This document shows, in pieces, positions 22,426 through 31,538 of a stretch of 64,000 bases of DNA (its first letter is position 1; every line of letters starts with the position of its first letter). The stretch spans positions 30,174 to 94,173 of the forward strand of contig CAJQJL010000048.1 of the NCBI GenBank assembly GCA_905478665.1, written 5' to 3'. The notes below the pieces were generated by a model that was not told where the DNA came from, did not search any database, and saw only the letters and a list, made by a program, of their open reading frames with translations. The position numbers were made by a program, and so were the translations under genes. The DNA is from an uncultured Flavobacteriales bacterium (GTDB lineage: Bacteria; Bacteroidota; Bacteroidia; Flavobacteriales_D; Crocinitomicaceae).

Positions 22426-24045
22426 ATGATAAAACTGTTAACGACTCTTCTACTTGTACTTTTTGGTGTATACGTATATGCACAAAATACCAGTCGTATT
22501 GAAAAATTGGTCTCTTTGAAACGAACACAAACCGAGTTTGTAAGTGCAGAAAACACGGCAACAACTACTGCCATATCATCAATTTTTGCTCAAGAACAAG
22601 TGGCGAAATCCAAGGAGGGCCTTAAAGAATTAACGATTATTAAAGTATACTATGTCTACACGAAATACAAACGAAGTAGTGGCTTCAATCAAAAAGAACT
22701 TGACAGAAAGCGTTTCAGATCACTTGAAGAAGTATTTCCAGAAATAATTGATGATCCATATGTAGAGTGGGAATTAATTGAACAAACGGGGTGCAAAGAT
22801 TACACCGAAGGAACCGATTATTTTCATGGGTTTGTATTGGTCCACCGACCAATGATGAGCGAAGCGCAAAGGCTGGATGAAATCAATAGACTTTCTCAAT
22901 TTTTTAAAGATCCTAAGGATGAATTCTCAGAACCTGTCATAGACATCATCCAGCAAAAAATTAAAAAGAAAGAAGGAACCTCATCTGAAGTATTACCAAG
23001 TAAGCCAGACCTCCCTGCAAAGTTTATAGATGGAGAATATGCCTTATTCAACTACTTTCAGAATAACCTAAAGGTGACAAAAGAAGTTTCCACGAAGCGC
23101 GATGATCTGTGGGTAGATGTAAGGTTTGAAGTGGATGAAAATGGGGTGGTTTCGCAAATCACTTTTGAAGGAGAGTATGCCAGCTATATTCAAGACGCTG
23201 TTCGCGAGGTAATTAGTACTATGCCAGAATGGCAACCAGCTTCATTGAACGACGAAAGTGTTAGTTCTGAGGTGAACTTGCAAGTGCGTGTTTCGTATTC
23301 GAGATCAGTCAACGGGATGTACAAAAGAGATGGCTCCAAACCAACATTTAGTGACGACGTTGGCGCACCTGGATTAGTAATTGAATCTTCTGAAAGTGAG
23401 AAGAATGAAAATGAAAAAATAACAGCAATTAAGTCCACTGCGGTGTATTTAGGAATGTCCATTGCTGATCCTTCTGAAAAAATTGCACTGGTTATGGATG
23501 TAACAGGAAGTATGACGGTTAACGTCGCGGCAATGAAAAGGTGGATTTCGAATAATCCTGAATCATTAACCATCACCAGTTATACTTTTTTCAATGATGG
23601 AGATGGAAAACGAACTCGGAAGAAGTCGATTGGTGGAACGGGAGGACAGTATCTAACTCGATCAATGTCGGAAGTAGAAGAAACGATCAAGACGGCAATG
23701 TCTGCTGGAAGTGGAGGTGAACGCTCTGAAAGTGATGTAGAATCATTGCTTTATGCCGCGGAACATGATTCGCTCTGTGATGCACTTTTCCTAATTGGTG
23801 ACAACTATTCTGAAGTACGCGATTTGTCCTTGTTGAAGGAACTAAATAAGAAAGTGCATGTTTTAGTGTGTTCAGCGCGCAATGCTGTCCGTGTAGATTA
23901 TTTGAACATCGTTCGGAGTACGGGAGGAACGCTAATTCTCAATGGCAAGAAGGTCGATCTAATGAATATTGAGAAAGGAGGTAGTATCCAAATAGGGAAA
24001 ACCTTGTACGACTACAACGGAAAAATCTTCCGAATCAAGAACTAA
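22426..24045 (+). CDS. Secreted fusion of TonB-C-like and VWA-like domains
   Basis: The 539-residue protein has a signal peptide (KLLTTLLLVLFGVYVYAQ). Residues about 65-180 are a domain I cannot name. Residues about 205-292 resemble the TonB C-terminal fold (LWVDVRFEVDENGVVSQI, MPEWQPASLNDESVSSEVNLQVRVSYS). Residues about 345-510 form a von Willebrand A-like domain whose metal site starts DVTGSM, the MIDAS DxSxS with Thr for the first Ser, and contains LFLIGDN. There is no membrane anchor after the signal, so it is not a usual energy-transducing TonB. It probably acts in the periplasm or outside. It is a single gene between purN and the nitroreductase. Confidence 0.7.
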   Translation: MIKLLTTLLLVLFGVYVYAQNTSRIEKLVSLKRTQTEFVSAENTATTTAISSIFAQEQVAKSKEGLKELTIIKVYYVYTKYKRSSGFNQKELDRKRFRSLEEVFPEIIDDPYVEWELIEQTGCKDYTEGTDYFHGFVLVHRPMMSEAQRLDEINRLSQFFKDPKDEFSEPVIDIIQQKIKKKEGTSSEVLPSKPDLPAKFIDGEYALFNYFQNNLKVTKEVSTKRDDLWVDVRFEVDENGVVSQITFEGEYASYIQDAVREVISTMPEWQPASLNDESVSSEVNLQVRVSYSRSVNGMYKRDGSKPTFSDDVGAPGLVIESSESEKNENEKITAIKSTAVYLGMSIADPSEKIALVMDVTGSMTVNVAAMKRWISNNPESLTITSYTFFNDGDGKRTRKKSIGGTGGQYLTRSMSEVEETIKTAMSAGSGGERSESDVESLLYAAEHDSLCDALFLIGDNYSEVRDLSLLKELNKKVHVLVCSARNAVRVDYLNIVRSTGGTLILNGKKVDLMNIEKGGSIQIGKTLYDYNGKIFRIKN

Positions 24046-24140
24046 ATGATTCAAGAGTCAAACTAAATTCTAAAATAAAGGGTCGGTAGTATGACTGACG
24101 AAGTATCCCTATATTTAGGCTGTAAAATTTACTAAGAGCT

Positions 24141-24815
24141 ATGTCAGCAAAGAAACATCCTTTCATTCCTTTTAAGCAGGAGGAAGTATCAGAAGAGAAA
24201 ATGATTGAGAATTCACGTTCGTTTTATGCGTGGGCAGACAAACGGAGGTCAGTAAGAGATTTTTCTTCGAAGCCAGTACCTAAGGAAGTCATGGAAAATT
24301 GCATAATGACGGCCTCAACTGCTCCATCGGGTGCGCATAAACAACCTTGGACATTTTGCTTGATCTCCAATGCAGAATTGAAATCGCGTCTGCGTGAATT
24401 GGCGGAAGAGGAAGAAAGAAAATCGTACGAAGGCAGGATGAGTGATGTCTGGCTTAAAGATCTCGAACCATTGGGGACAAATTCGGTGAAGGAGTTTATT
24501 GATATTGCACCTTGGATCGTGATAATTCTGAAACGGCCTTATGAATTAGAAGAAGACGGAACGAAACATCAGAATTATTATGTAAATGAATCTGTTGGGC
24601 TTGCGTCTGGCTTTTTTTTAATGGCAGTTCACAACGCTGGATTGGTTGCATTAACTCACACACCGAGCCCGATGAATTTTATCGCAAAAGCACTAGAGCG
24701 ACCAGATAACGAACGTCCTTTTCTTCTAATCCCCGTCGGTTACCCTGCTGAAAACGCCGAAGTCCCCGATTTATCAAGAAAATCAAAAGATGAGGTCATT
24801 GAATATTATGACTAA
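24141..24815 (+). CDS. Nitroreductase-fold flavoprotein, iodotyrosine-deiodinase-like
   Basis: The 224-residue protein is an FMN enzyme of the nitroreductase superfamily: RRSVRDFSSKPVP (35-47) and STAPSGAHKQPWTF (59-72) are FMN-binding motifs. Within the superfamily it looks closest to iodotyrosine deiodinase. The Glu-x3-Tyr...Lys triad that grips the zwitterion of halotyrosine is present as Glu92, Tyr96 and Lys117, with the same Tyr-4 and +21 spacing as in the mammalian enzyme. HTPSPMNF and PVGYPAENAEVPDLSRK also follow it. Bacterial homologues that dehalogenate halotyrosines are known. The physiological substrate here is unproven. Confidence 0.85.
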   Translation: MSAKKHPFIPFKQEEVSEEKMIENSRSFYAWADKRRSVRDFSSKPVPKEVMENCIMTASTAPSGAHKQPWTFCLISNAELKSRLRELAEEEERKSYEGRMSDVWLKDLEPLGTNSVKEFIDIAPWIVIILKRPYELEEDGTKHQNYYVNESVGLASGFFLMAVHNAGLVALTHTPSPMNFIAKALERPDNERPFLLIPVGYPAENAEVPDLSRKSKDEVIEYYD

Positions 24816-24820
24816 ATAAT

Positions 24821-24851
24821 TTTGTTTTTTGATAGTTTGTGGTTTTCTTTG
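24821..24851 (+). promoter_or_regulatory. Promoter of acpP
   Basis: TTTG (24821-24824), 19 nt, then TTTCTTTG (24844-24851) fits the Bacteroidota -33/-7 pattern with one mismatch in the -7 box. The ATG at 24882 is 30 nt downstream, behind an A-rich initiation region. Confidence 0.5.
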
Positions 24852-24881
24852 CGGCTGAATTAACCCTTAAAAAAATAAGAA

Positions 24882-25118
24882 ATGTCTGATGTTAAATCAA
24901 AAGTAGTATCTATTATCGTAGATAAGTTGGGTGTTGAAGAAAGCGAAGTATCTAACGAAGCGAGCTTCACGAACGATCTAGGAGCAGATTCTCTTGACAC
25001 TGTTGAGTTAATCATGGAATTTGAGAAGGAGTTCAATATCGCTATTCCAGATGACCAAGCGGAAAACATTCAAACAGTTGGCGACGCTATTTCGTATATC
25101 GAAGAGAACGCTAACTAA
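24882..25118 (+). CDS. acpP: Acyl carrier protein
   Basis: This 78-residue acidic helical protein carries the phosphopantetheine site in [19 protein letters not shown], with Ser at about 38 in the DSL motif. It shuttles acyl chains in type II fatty-acid synthesis. It starts the conserved acpP-fabF-rnc cluster, 38 bp before fabF. Confidence 0.97.
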   Translation: MSDVKSKVVSIIVDKLGVEESEVSNEASFTNDLGADSLDTVELIMEFEKEFNIAIPDDQAENIQTVGDAISYIEENAN

Positions 25119-25156
25119 ATTAAGCCAATAATCTTTATTGAATTAACGATTCACGT

Positions 25157-26410
25157 ATGGAATTGAAGAGAGTTGTGGTCACTGGACTAGGTGCGCTCAC
25201 CCCTATTGGAAATACTATTTCCGAGTATTGGGAAGGCCTAAAAAAAGGAACAAGTGGTGCTGCTCCAATAACTCAATTCAATGCGGAGTTATTCAAAACA
25301 AAATTTGCTTGTGAGATCAAGAACTTCGATGTTCACGATCACATGGACCGTAAGGAAGCAAGAAAATTAGATCAATTTTCACAGTATGCCATGGTTTCTG
25401 CTAAAGAAGCTGTGGCAGACTCTGGAATTATCGAATCTGATCCGAACTTTGATCGCATTGGCGTTATTTGGGGATCGGGAATTGGTGGATTAAAAACATT
25501 CCAAGATGAAGTAACAAACTTCACAAATGGTGATGGTACTCCACGATTCAATCCATTCTTTATTCCGAAAATGATTGCTGATATCGCTGCTGGTCTTATT
25601 TCAATTGAATACGGATTCCGCGGTCCGAACTACGTAACTGTTTCTGCTTGTGCTTCTTCTACCAATGCAATTATTGATGCATTCAATTACATTCGTTTAG
25701 GAAAAGTGGATGCGGTTGTCACTGGTGGTTCTGAAGCAGCTGTGAATGAATCAGGAGTAGGTGGTTTCAATGCATTAAGAGCTTTGTCAACGCGAAATGA
25801 TTCTCCTGAAACGGCATCGCGCCCTTTCGATGTAGATCGCGATGGATTTGTTCTTGGTGAAGGTAGTGGAGCTTTAATTCTTGAAGAATACGAACACGCG
25901 AAGAAACGTGGAGCAAAGATTTATGCTGAAGTTATTGGTGGTGGAATGTCAGGAGATGCTTACCACATGACTGCTCCTCATCCTGATGGAATTGGTGCAA
26001 GAAACACAATGATAGCTGCTTTAGAGGACGCTGAAATTGATCCTTCTGATGTAGACTACGTAAATGTTCATGGGACTTCAACGCCACTTGGAGATATTGC
26101 TGAAGTAAAAGCAATTCGACAGGTGTTTGGAGATCACGCGAGCAATCTGAATATTAGTTCGACAAAATCAATGACTGGACACCTGTTGGGTGCAGCAGGT
26201 GCTATCGAAGCAATCGCATGTATCATGGCTGTTCAAGACAACATTGTTCCTCCGACGATTAATCACTTTACTGATGATCCGGAATTGGGCGATGACCTGA
26301 ATTTTACATTCAATCAAGCGCAAGAAAGAACGGTGAATGTCGCTATGTCCAACACATTTGGTTTTGGTGGTCATAACACGACGATCATCGTCAAAAAATA
26401 TGTTGAATAG
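25157..26410 (+). CDS. fabF: 3-oxoacyl-[acyl-carrier-protein] synthase II
   Basis: The 417-residue condensing enzyme extends acyl-ACP with malonyl-ACP. The catalytic Cys lies in VSACASSTNAI (about residue 164), and the two His residues in VNVHGTSTPLGD (about 304) and STKSMTGHLLGAAGA (about 341). RPFDVDRDGFVLGEGSGAL is a typical KAS II block. Length fits FabF rather than FabB. It lies between acpP and rnc, and the rnc start codon directly follows its stop. Confidence 0.97.
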   Translation: MELKRVVVTGLGALTPIGNTISEYWEGLKKGTSGAAPITQFNAELFKTKFACEIKNFDVHDHMDRKEARKLDQFSQYAMVSAKEAVADSGIIESDPNFDRIGVIWGSGIGGLKTFQDEVTNFTNGDGTPRFNPFFIPKMIADIAAGLISIEYGFRGPNYVTVSACASSTNAIIDAFNYIRLGKVDAVVTGGSEAAVNESGVGGFNALRALSTRNDSPETASRPFDVDRDGFVLGEGSGALILEEYEHAKKRGAKIYAEVIGGGMSGDAYHMTAPHPDGIGARNTMIAALEDAEIDPSDVDYVNVHGTSTPLGDIAEVKAIRQVFGDHASNLNISSTKSMTGHLLGAAGAIEAIACIMAVQDNIVPPTINHFTDDPELGDDLNFTFNQAQERTVNVAMSNTFGFGGHNTTIIVKKYVE

Positions 26411-27130
26411 TTGTTGGCGCTATTCCATTTATTTTCAAAGAAAAAATCTAAGGAAGAATTAGAAATAATTCGTTTTAGCATAAAATGTTTTGGTTACAGA
26501 CCTACAAACATTGAGCTATTCAAGCGTGCACTTACTCACAAATCGATTTCCAATAACAGTGATGAGCTCTCAAATGAACGCCTGGAATTTTTAGGTGACG
26601 CAATTTTGGACTCTGTAATTGCTGAGTTTTTGTTTATCAAGTTCCCAAATGAAAATGAAGGTTATCTAACCAAGATCAAATCGAAGATCGTAAGCCGACG
26701 AACGCTTGGAATGATAGGACGAGAAATGGAAATTAGTTCTGTTTTGCGTTACAATAAGGGAAGAGCAATAAAGTTAGAAACAATAGAAGGGAATGCTTTT
26801 GAAGCCCTAATTGGAGCAATTTACATTGATGGAGGATACGCCAGTGCACAAAAGAGCATCAATCATCATATTTTCCGAAAGTATGTGGATTTGAATCATA
26901 TTTTGGAAGAGGAAATTGACTTTAAATCCAAGCTCTTTATTTGGAGTCAGAAAAATAGATTGCCGATTGAATTTGAAATCATTGAAGAAGAAAATGATGG
27001 TTCAACATGGAATTATGTGGTCTGCGTGATTATCAATGAACAGGAATACGGAAGAGGGGCTGGCTCATCGAAAAAGAAAGCAGAACAAGCTGCTGCAAAG
27101 GAGACGCTGGAGCTTGTAGGAGAGGTTTAA
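26411..27130 (+). CDS. rnc: Ribonuclease III
   Basis: The 239-residue enzyme cleaves double-stranded RNA in rRNA and mRNA processing. The catalytic signature is NERLEFLGDAILDSVIAEFLF, with the second acidic site in EGNAFEALIGAIYIDGG. A C-terminal double-stranded-RNA-binding domain follows (FKSKLFIWSQKNRLP to KKKAEQAAAKETLELV). The only usable start in frame is TTG at 26411 or 26414, immediately after the fabF TAG and in the same frame as fabF. No ATG precedes the conserved region, so initiation is probably by coupling with fabF. Confidence 0.93.
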   Translation: MLALFHLFSKKKSKEELEIIRFSIKCFGYRPTNIELFKRALTHKSISNNSDELSNERLEFLGDAILDSVIAEFLFIKFPNENEGYLTKIKSKIVSRRTLGMIGREMEISSVLRYNKGRAIKLETIEGNAFEALIGAIYIDGGYASAQKSINHHIFRKYVDLNHILEEEIDFKSKLFIWSQKNRLPIEFEIIEEENDGSTWNYVVCVIINEQEYGRGAGSSKKKAEQAAAKETLELVGEV

Positions 27131-27245
27131 CGGGGTGTGGTAAGGAAGTTTCCAAAAAGACATTAATTTTATGAGTTTGGAAGAGCACATAAAGCATAAA
27201 TAAGCGAATCTACGATTTCCTTTTTTAGATACTTAATAAGTAATT

Positions 27246-29426
27246 ATGATTGATTTTAGTACAACGATTGGGGTGATTTCAGCTCTGTTGATTTCTATGT
27301 CCTCCTTTTTTGGAGTTTCCCAAGGGGGTGCAGATAATTATACGCCGCTAGAATCTGTGGGAAAAATGCCAGCAGTGTTTGTTCAGTCCACAGAAAGTAA
27401 AATCGAAGCTGAGCTTAGTGGAGATAGAGGCTCAATGACAGAGAAACAAAAAATTGCCTATCTGGAGCATATTCATTACAATATTGATGAGTTATTACAT
27501 TCTGGGCTTGTATTATATGGCGACCCAGCAACAAAATATGTCCAAAAAGTAGCTGATAATCTATTAAATGGAGCCCCTAAACTAAAGAAAGAGCTACAGT
27601 TTTATGTGATTAGATCCAATGTCACTAACGCACTTTCGACAGATCAGGGAATTATTTTCGTAACACTCGGTCTTCTCGCTCAAGTGGAAAACGAAGCACA
27701 ATTAGCGTATGTCATTTCGCATGAGATCGCTCACTACCAAGAAAATCACGTGGAGGAATCTTATGAAGAACGGATCGGTGTAGATTTACGTTCGTCGTAT
27801 GACAGCCGCATTCGAACGTTGAGTAATCACTCCAAAAAGAATGAATTGGCAGCCGATAAGCTGGGAATTAAATTGTATCATGAAGCCGGGTATGCGAAGA
27901 GCGAATTGTTGAGCGCATTTGATGTTTTGATGTATTCGTATTTACCTTTTGATGAGGTGGCAGTTCCCAAAACATATTTCAATACCGAACGCCTGTTTAT
28001 CCCTGAAATGTATTTCCCTGAAGAAATTAATGCCATTTTAGCAGAAGAAGACTACGACGATGAAAAGAGTAGTCACCCAAATATTCGTAAACGAAAGGAT
28101 GCCATTTTTGACGAAGTAGGATCCTATTCTGACTGGGGGGAGAGCAAGTTTTCTTTAAGTCAAGATGAATTTCAAGCAGTACGAAATGTTGCACGGTATG
28201 AAGGTGTGCGTTTGGATTTATTGGATTGCAACTACGCGGATGCACTGTACAGTATTTTTTTATTGGAAGACGAGCATCCCAATGACTTGTATTTAGCGAA
28301 ATGTAAAGCACAGGCATGGTTGGGATTGGCTTCTTTTAAATTGAACGGAGGTTTTGCGAAAACAGTGACAAAGCCGAGTAAAGTTGAAGGGGAGAGTCAT
28401 GCAATGCACTTCTTTTTGAGAAAATTGTCAAAGCTCCAAATGATTACTGTAGCCATGCGCGAAGTTGAAGATGTACGGAAGAGCTTTCCAAACGACACAG
28501 AGGTTAAAGCAATTTTTGATCGAATGGTTGGGGAGTTGGCAAAATATTCCAGATTTAAATTGACAGATTTCCGTAGGATTAATTACGAGACTGCGCTTGA
28601 CCGCTTTGAGAAAAGCAAGGAGGCCCTGATCGCTGATACGATCGTAGTCGAAGATACTGTTGCCGTTGAAAGTGACGAGGAGTTGAGTAAATACGATAAG
28701 ATAAAAAAGAAGCGCAATGTTGAGGAGGCCGTGAGTGTTGATGAAGAGTTTGATATCGAACAGTTTCATATTTATGCCTTAACAGATTTATTAGAGAGTG
28801 AGGATTTCAAGCGAATCTTCCGTACAAAAAAGGATGAAATCGAGGAAGAGGAGGCAAAAGAAGATGCATTGAATGCGCTGTCGTATCGCGAACGAGAAAA
28901 AGCTGAAAGAGAGACGAATAAAATAACGGTGGATGAAATTGTTTTATTGGAACCGATGTTCACGTCCTATTATTACAGTGAAGATAAACCAAAGGAATCG
29001 GCGCTAGTTAGTGACCTAATCATCGTTCAGTTAAAAAAGTACTTGGAAAAGTTTGACATTGGAGTGTACGATGCAACTGTTGCTGATTACGCAAAACAGA
29101 ATACAGATAAGCACAATGAGCGAATGATCTTGATGAATTATCTTCGTCAACGGAGCCAATATGAAGATAATCAAATGTTCCCCGTAGATTATGGTCAGAT
29201 TCAAGAGATCATAGGGAATATAAGTGACACGAAAGTTTTATTCTCATTTGGGAGTCACACTCAGACCAGAGCCACAAGCAAGGCAAAACTCACTTTTATA
29301 CTCTTTGATTTGAAAACAGGTGAGGCAAAAGAACTGGATACAGCGACATTCCGAAAGCCAAAGAAAATGATTATTGAAGGCTATGTGTATGACATCCTTT
29401 CTAAACTTAACACTCAAAAGAAGTGA
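27246..29426 (+). CDS. M48-family metalloprotease with large C-terminal region
   Basis: The 726-residue protein has a hydrophobic N-terminus (residues about 8-25) that could be a signal peptide or anchor. A zinc metallopeptidase motif HEIAHYQENH lies near 159 and a downstream ELAADKLGIKLYHEAGY gives the third zinc ligand, typical of periplasmic M48 (BepA/YfgC-like) proteases. The C-terminal ~450 residues are unassigned, charged and include coiled-coil stretches near 540-560. BepA-like proteins act in outer-membrane protein quality control. The next gene, 5 bp downstream or overlapping, encodes a beta-barrel-like protein, which fits that theme. Confidence 0.8.
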   Translation: MIDFSTTIGVISALLISMSSFFGVSQGGADNYTPLESVGKMPAVFVQSTESKIEAELSGDRGSMTEKQKIAYLEHIHYNIDELLHSGLVLYGDPATKYVQKVADNLLNGAPKLKKELQFYVIRSNVTNALSTDQGIIFVTLGLLAQVENEAQLAYVISHEIAHYQENHVEESYEERIGVDLRSSYDSRIRTLSNHSKKNELAADKLGIKLYHEAGYAKSELLSAFDVLMYSYLPFDEVAVPKTYFNTERLFIPEMYFPEEINAILAEEDYDDEKSSHPNIRKRKDAIFDEVGSYSDWGESKFSLSQDEFQAVRNVARYEGVRLDLLDCNYADALYSIFLLEDEHPNDLYLAKCKAQAWLGLASFKLNGGFAKTVTKPSKVEGESHAMHFFLRKLSKLQMITVAMREVEDVRKSFPNDTEVKAIFDRMVGELAKYSRFKLTDFRRINYETALDRFEKSKEALIADTIVVEDTVAVESDEELSKYDKIKKKRNVEEAVSVDEEFDIEQFHIYALTDLLESEDFKRIFRTKKDEIEEEEAKEDALNALSYREREKAERETNKITVDEIVLLEPMFTSYYYSEDKPKESALVSDLIIVQLKKYLEKFDIGVYDATVADYAKQNTDKHNERMILMNYLRQRSQYEDNQMFPVDYGQIQEIIGNISDTKVLFSFGSHTQTRATSKAKLTFILFDLKTGEAKELDTATFRKPKKMIIEGYVYDILSKLNTQKK

Positions 29427-29431
29427 ATAAT

Positions 29432-30256
29432 ATGCAGTTAAAAACAGGGTGTATTGTCGTCTTGATGATATTTATGCAATTGGGTGTAAGGGCTCAGGAC
29501 TTCGGTTATCTGGGGAAGAAAAATTTAATTTCAATCTTTTCAACGGCAAATGTACGCGTGTTCCCCGCTATCCAGTCTCCAATCGTAAATTTTGGAGGAG
29601 ATCAAGGTTATAATACAGTAACGTATAATGATAACAATTCAGTTAATACTGGAACCAGAGTATTTCGCTATGACTTTCGGGCGTCATACATGCGTGTATT
29701 AACACGAAGACTTACCATAGGGGCTGAGTTCGGTTATGAGAAGATCAAGATGACACATGACTATCAATCCAAATTGATTTCATCACCCGTTTTTAAAGCA
29801 ACAAGCTATATGCTTACGATTGGAACCACCAAGAAGTCGGGACTCGCTCCGGTCGGAATGTCTTCCACTTTTGGAATAGGACCGAAAATTTACTATTTCG
29901 ATAATACTCAGAATTACCGACGTTCTCAGCAGGACGAAATAGAGTATGCCATGCCTAGCTATAAGAAAAACATGGTAGGGGTAAATTTTTTCTGGCAGTA
30001 TTCTTATCGCCATTTACTGACCAATTTTCTGGTGCTTGATGTTGGCTTTCGAGTCCATACAGGGATTGTTTTTCAAAATGGAATTATCCTGGATAATGGA
30101 ACCATTAATTCCGGCGTAGATGAGTATGATTTATACGATGAATTTCAAAACACGGAAGCTCCGCAGTGGTCAAAATCAGAACTCAAGAGGGGGTTGACAT
30201 TTGAGAATGCCGCAAATCTACTCTCATTACGTTTTGGGATTGGCTTTTTGCTATAG
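29432..30256 (+). CDS. Outer-membrane beta-barrel-like hypothetical protein
   Basis: From the ATG at 29432 the product is 274 residues with a signal peptide (MQLKTGCIVVLMIFMQLGVRAQ). Alternating polar and aromatic residues follow, and the protein ends AANLLSLRFGIGFLL, a beta-strand end typical of barrels. A GTG at 29423 overlapping the upstream TGA is an alternative start, but the signal peptide fits 29432. No specific family is recognised. It is probably co-transcribed with the M48 protease gene. Confidence 0.7.
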   Translation: MQLKTGCIVVLMIFMQLGVRAQDFGYLGKKNLISIFSTANVRVFPAIQSPIVNFGGDQGYNTVTYNDNNSVNTGTRVFRYDFRASYMRVLTRRLTIGAEFGYEKIKMTHDYQSKLISSPVFKATSYMLTIGTTKKSGLAPVGMSSTFGIGPKIYYFDNTQNYRRSQQDEIEYAMPSYKKNMVGVNFFWQYSYRHLLTNFLVLDVGFRVHTGIVFQNGIILDNGTINSGVDEYDLYDEFQNTEAPQWSKSELKRGLTFENAANLLSLRFGIGFLL

Positions 30257-30257
30257 C

Positions 30258-30674
30258 TTATTTTGCTGCGACTAATTCGTCAATGACCCCTGTACGTAGC
30301 TCGTAGTCCAATCCCGATATTTTGCTGTCAATTTCACCGATAATTGATTCAATCTCCAATACGGTTTTCCCCAATTGCTTGTAATAATAAAGGAGTTTTG
30401 AATCTTTGGGATCTCATCCATTTTGTGAACACCATCTTAGGAAATCAGATTCACTTTGGTAGATTTCCAACTCGCGTAATACGAGAAAAAAGCACATTAG
30501 CTGGCGTTCCTGTATCAAGTCGTCGTATTCATCGTCGACAAGAATCACCCAAGATTTTTCACCAATCTGAATTTCAGCACATTTCAAACCTTCCGGTTCA
30601 GCAGCCTGTAAAACGGAAATTTGGACATCATGCATCCTTCTCAAGTCATGAAGTGATTCAAGCGGTTCGATCAT
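30258..30674 (-). pseudogene. Conserved hypothetical gene interrupted by an in-frame TGA
   Basis: On the minus strand an ATG at 30674 opens 86 codons ending SDFLRWCSQNG before a TGA at 30414-30416. The same frame then continues without another stop for 51 codons (DPKDSKLLYYYKQLGKTV to GVIDELVAAK) to a TAA at 30258-30260. The downstream part has normal coding character, and the whole 138-residue product reads as one globular protein. The function is unknown. It follows the 201-residue secreted-protein gene by 44 bp. The stop may be a true nonsense mutation, a sequencing error or recoding; I see no evidence for the last. Confidence 0.75.
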
Positions 30675-30718
30675 GTGGTTATGGTCATGTTTCGTTAACC
30701 CAAGTTACGCTTTTTGGC

Positions 30719-31324
30719 TTATTTTCCGCGAAGAAAAAGAAGAAATTCATGAAATAAAACATCCGTAATTTCATTGCGTTGATCACAATAAAAGCGTGAA
30801 TAACCTCCATCGATGATAATCCGTCCTTTTTCGATATTGCCTGACAAAATGAGTGGTTGATCATCAATCCATGCCTCTACTTTTAAACGGTGGTCCATGG
30901 GGAAGGCAACGGTCGTGCTTCCAGCAGGTATTTCTGCGATGCCATCGAATTTTAAATTTCCTCTATTTTGGCTTGCTTCTGCTTCCAATTGCTCAAACTG
31001 ACCAAAGCTTTCTTTTTTATATAAGCGATGCGTGACTTGATTCGATTCGGCTTGTAGAGGCCAGTTTTCTGATCCCGAGTATAAGCCGCCACCTAATTCA
31101 ACAAAATTGACTATACGATCGATATCACTCTCTGTGAGTGAACTAGTTGAGCCGGAAAAAAGCATAATTGCGTCATAATTTTCCAGTGAGTCGGGCAAAG
31201 TATCTCGTATGATGAAAGTGTCATTCTCATCAATACACAGGGAAGAATGATTGCCCAAAATGAGCACTTCACGTTGTGAAAATGAGGTAAACGAAAAAAA
31301 GAAGATGACAACTGCAAGACGCAT
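30719..31324 (-). CDS. Secreted hypothetical protein, amidotransferase-fold-like
   Basis: The 201-residue protein has a signal peptide (MRLAVVIFFFSFTSFSQ). The remainder suggests a class-I glutamine-amidotransferase-like alpha/beta fold without a catalytic Cys: NYDAIMLFSGSTSSLTESDIDRI and FVELGGGLYSGSENWPL resemble the fold's nucleophile-elbow region, as in secreted domains that read out protein-protein contacts. This assignment is tentative. It lies upstream of the TGA-interrupted gene. No promoter is clear. Confidence 0.6.
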   Translation of the reverse strand: MRLAVVIFFFSFTSFSQREVLILGNHSSLCIDENDTFIIRDTLPDSLENYDAIMLFSGSTSSLTESDIDRIVNFVELGGGLYSGSENWPLQAESNQVTHRLYKKESFGQFEQLEAEASQNRGNLKFDGIAEIPAGSTTVAFPMDHRLKVEAWIDDQPLILSGNIEKGRIIIDGGYSRFYCDQRNEITDVLFHEFLLFLRGK

Positions 31325-31538
31325 ACTCTGGATACACGTTAGCGGGCGATAGGTTCATTTGTAGTCAAGTACATGTTGATCCCCGATTCTTCTTTCTCAG
31401 AATCTAGAAGATAAAATTCATGTCAGCAATTAGCATAAAAAAGACCTTGGACATACATTCTAGAAAAGGCGATATTACATCCGCAAAGTAAAGAGATAAT
31501 TGGATTATTTCATTAACTTAAAGTAAAAATCAACCACT

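Noticed and set aside
30344..30757. 137-codon plus-strand frame
   Set aside because: It is antisense to the TGA-interrupted conserved gene, whose product reads as a coherent protein on the minus strand.
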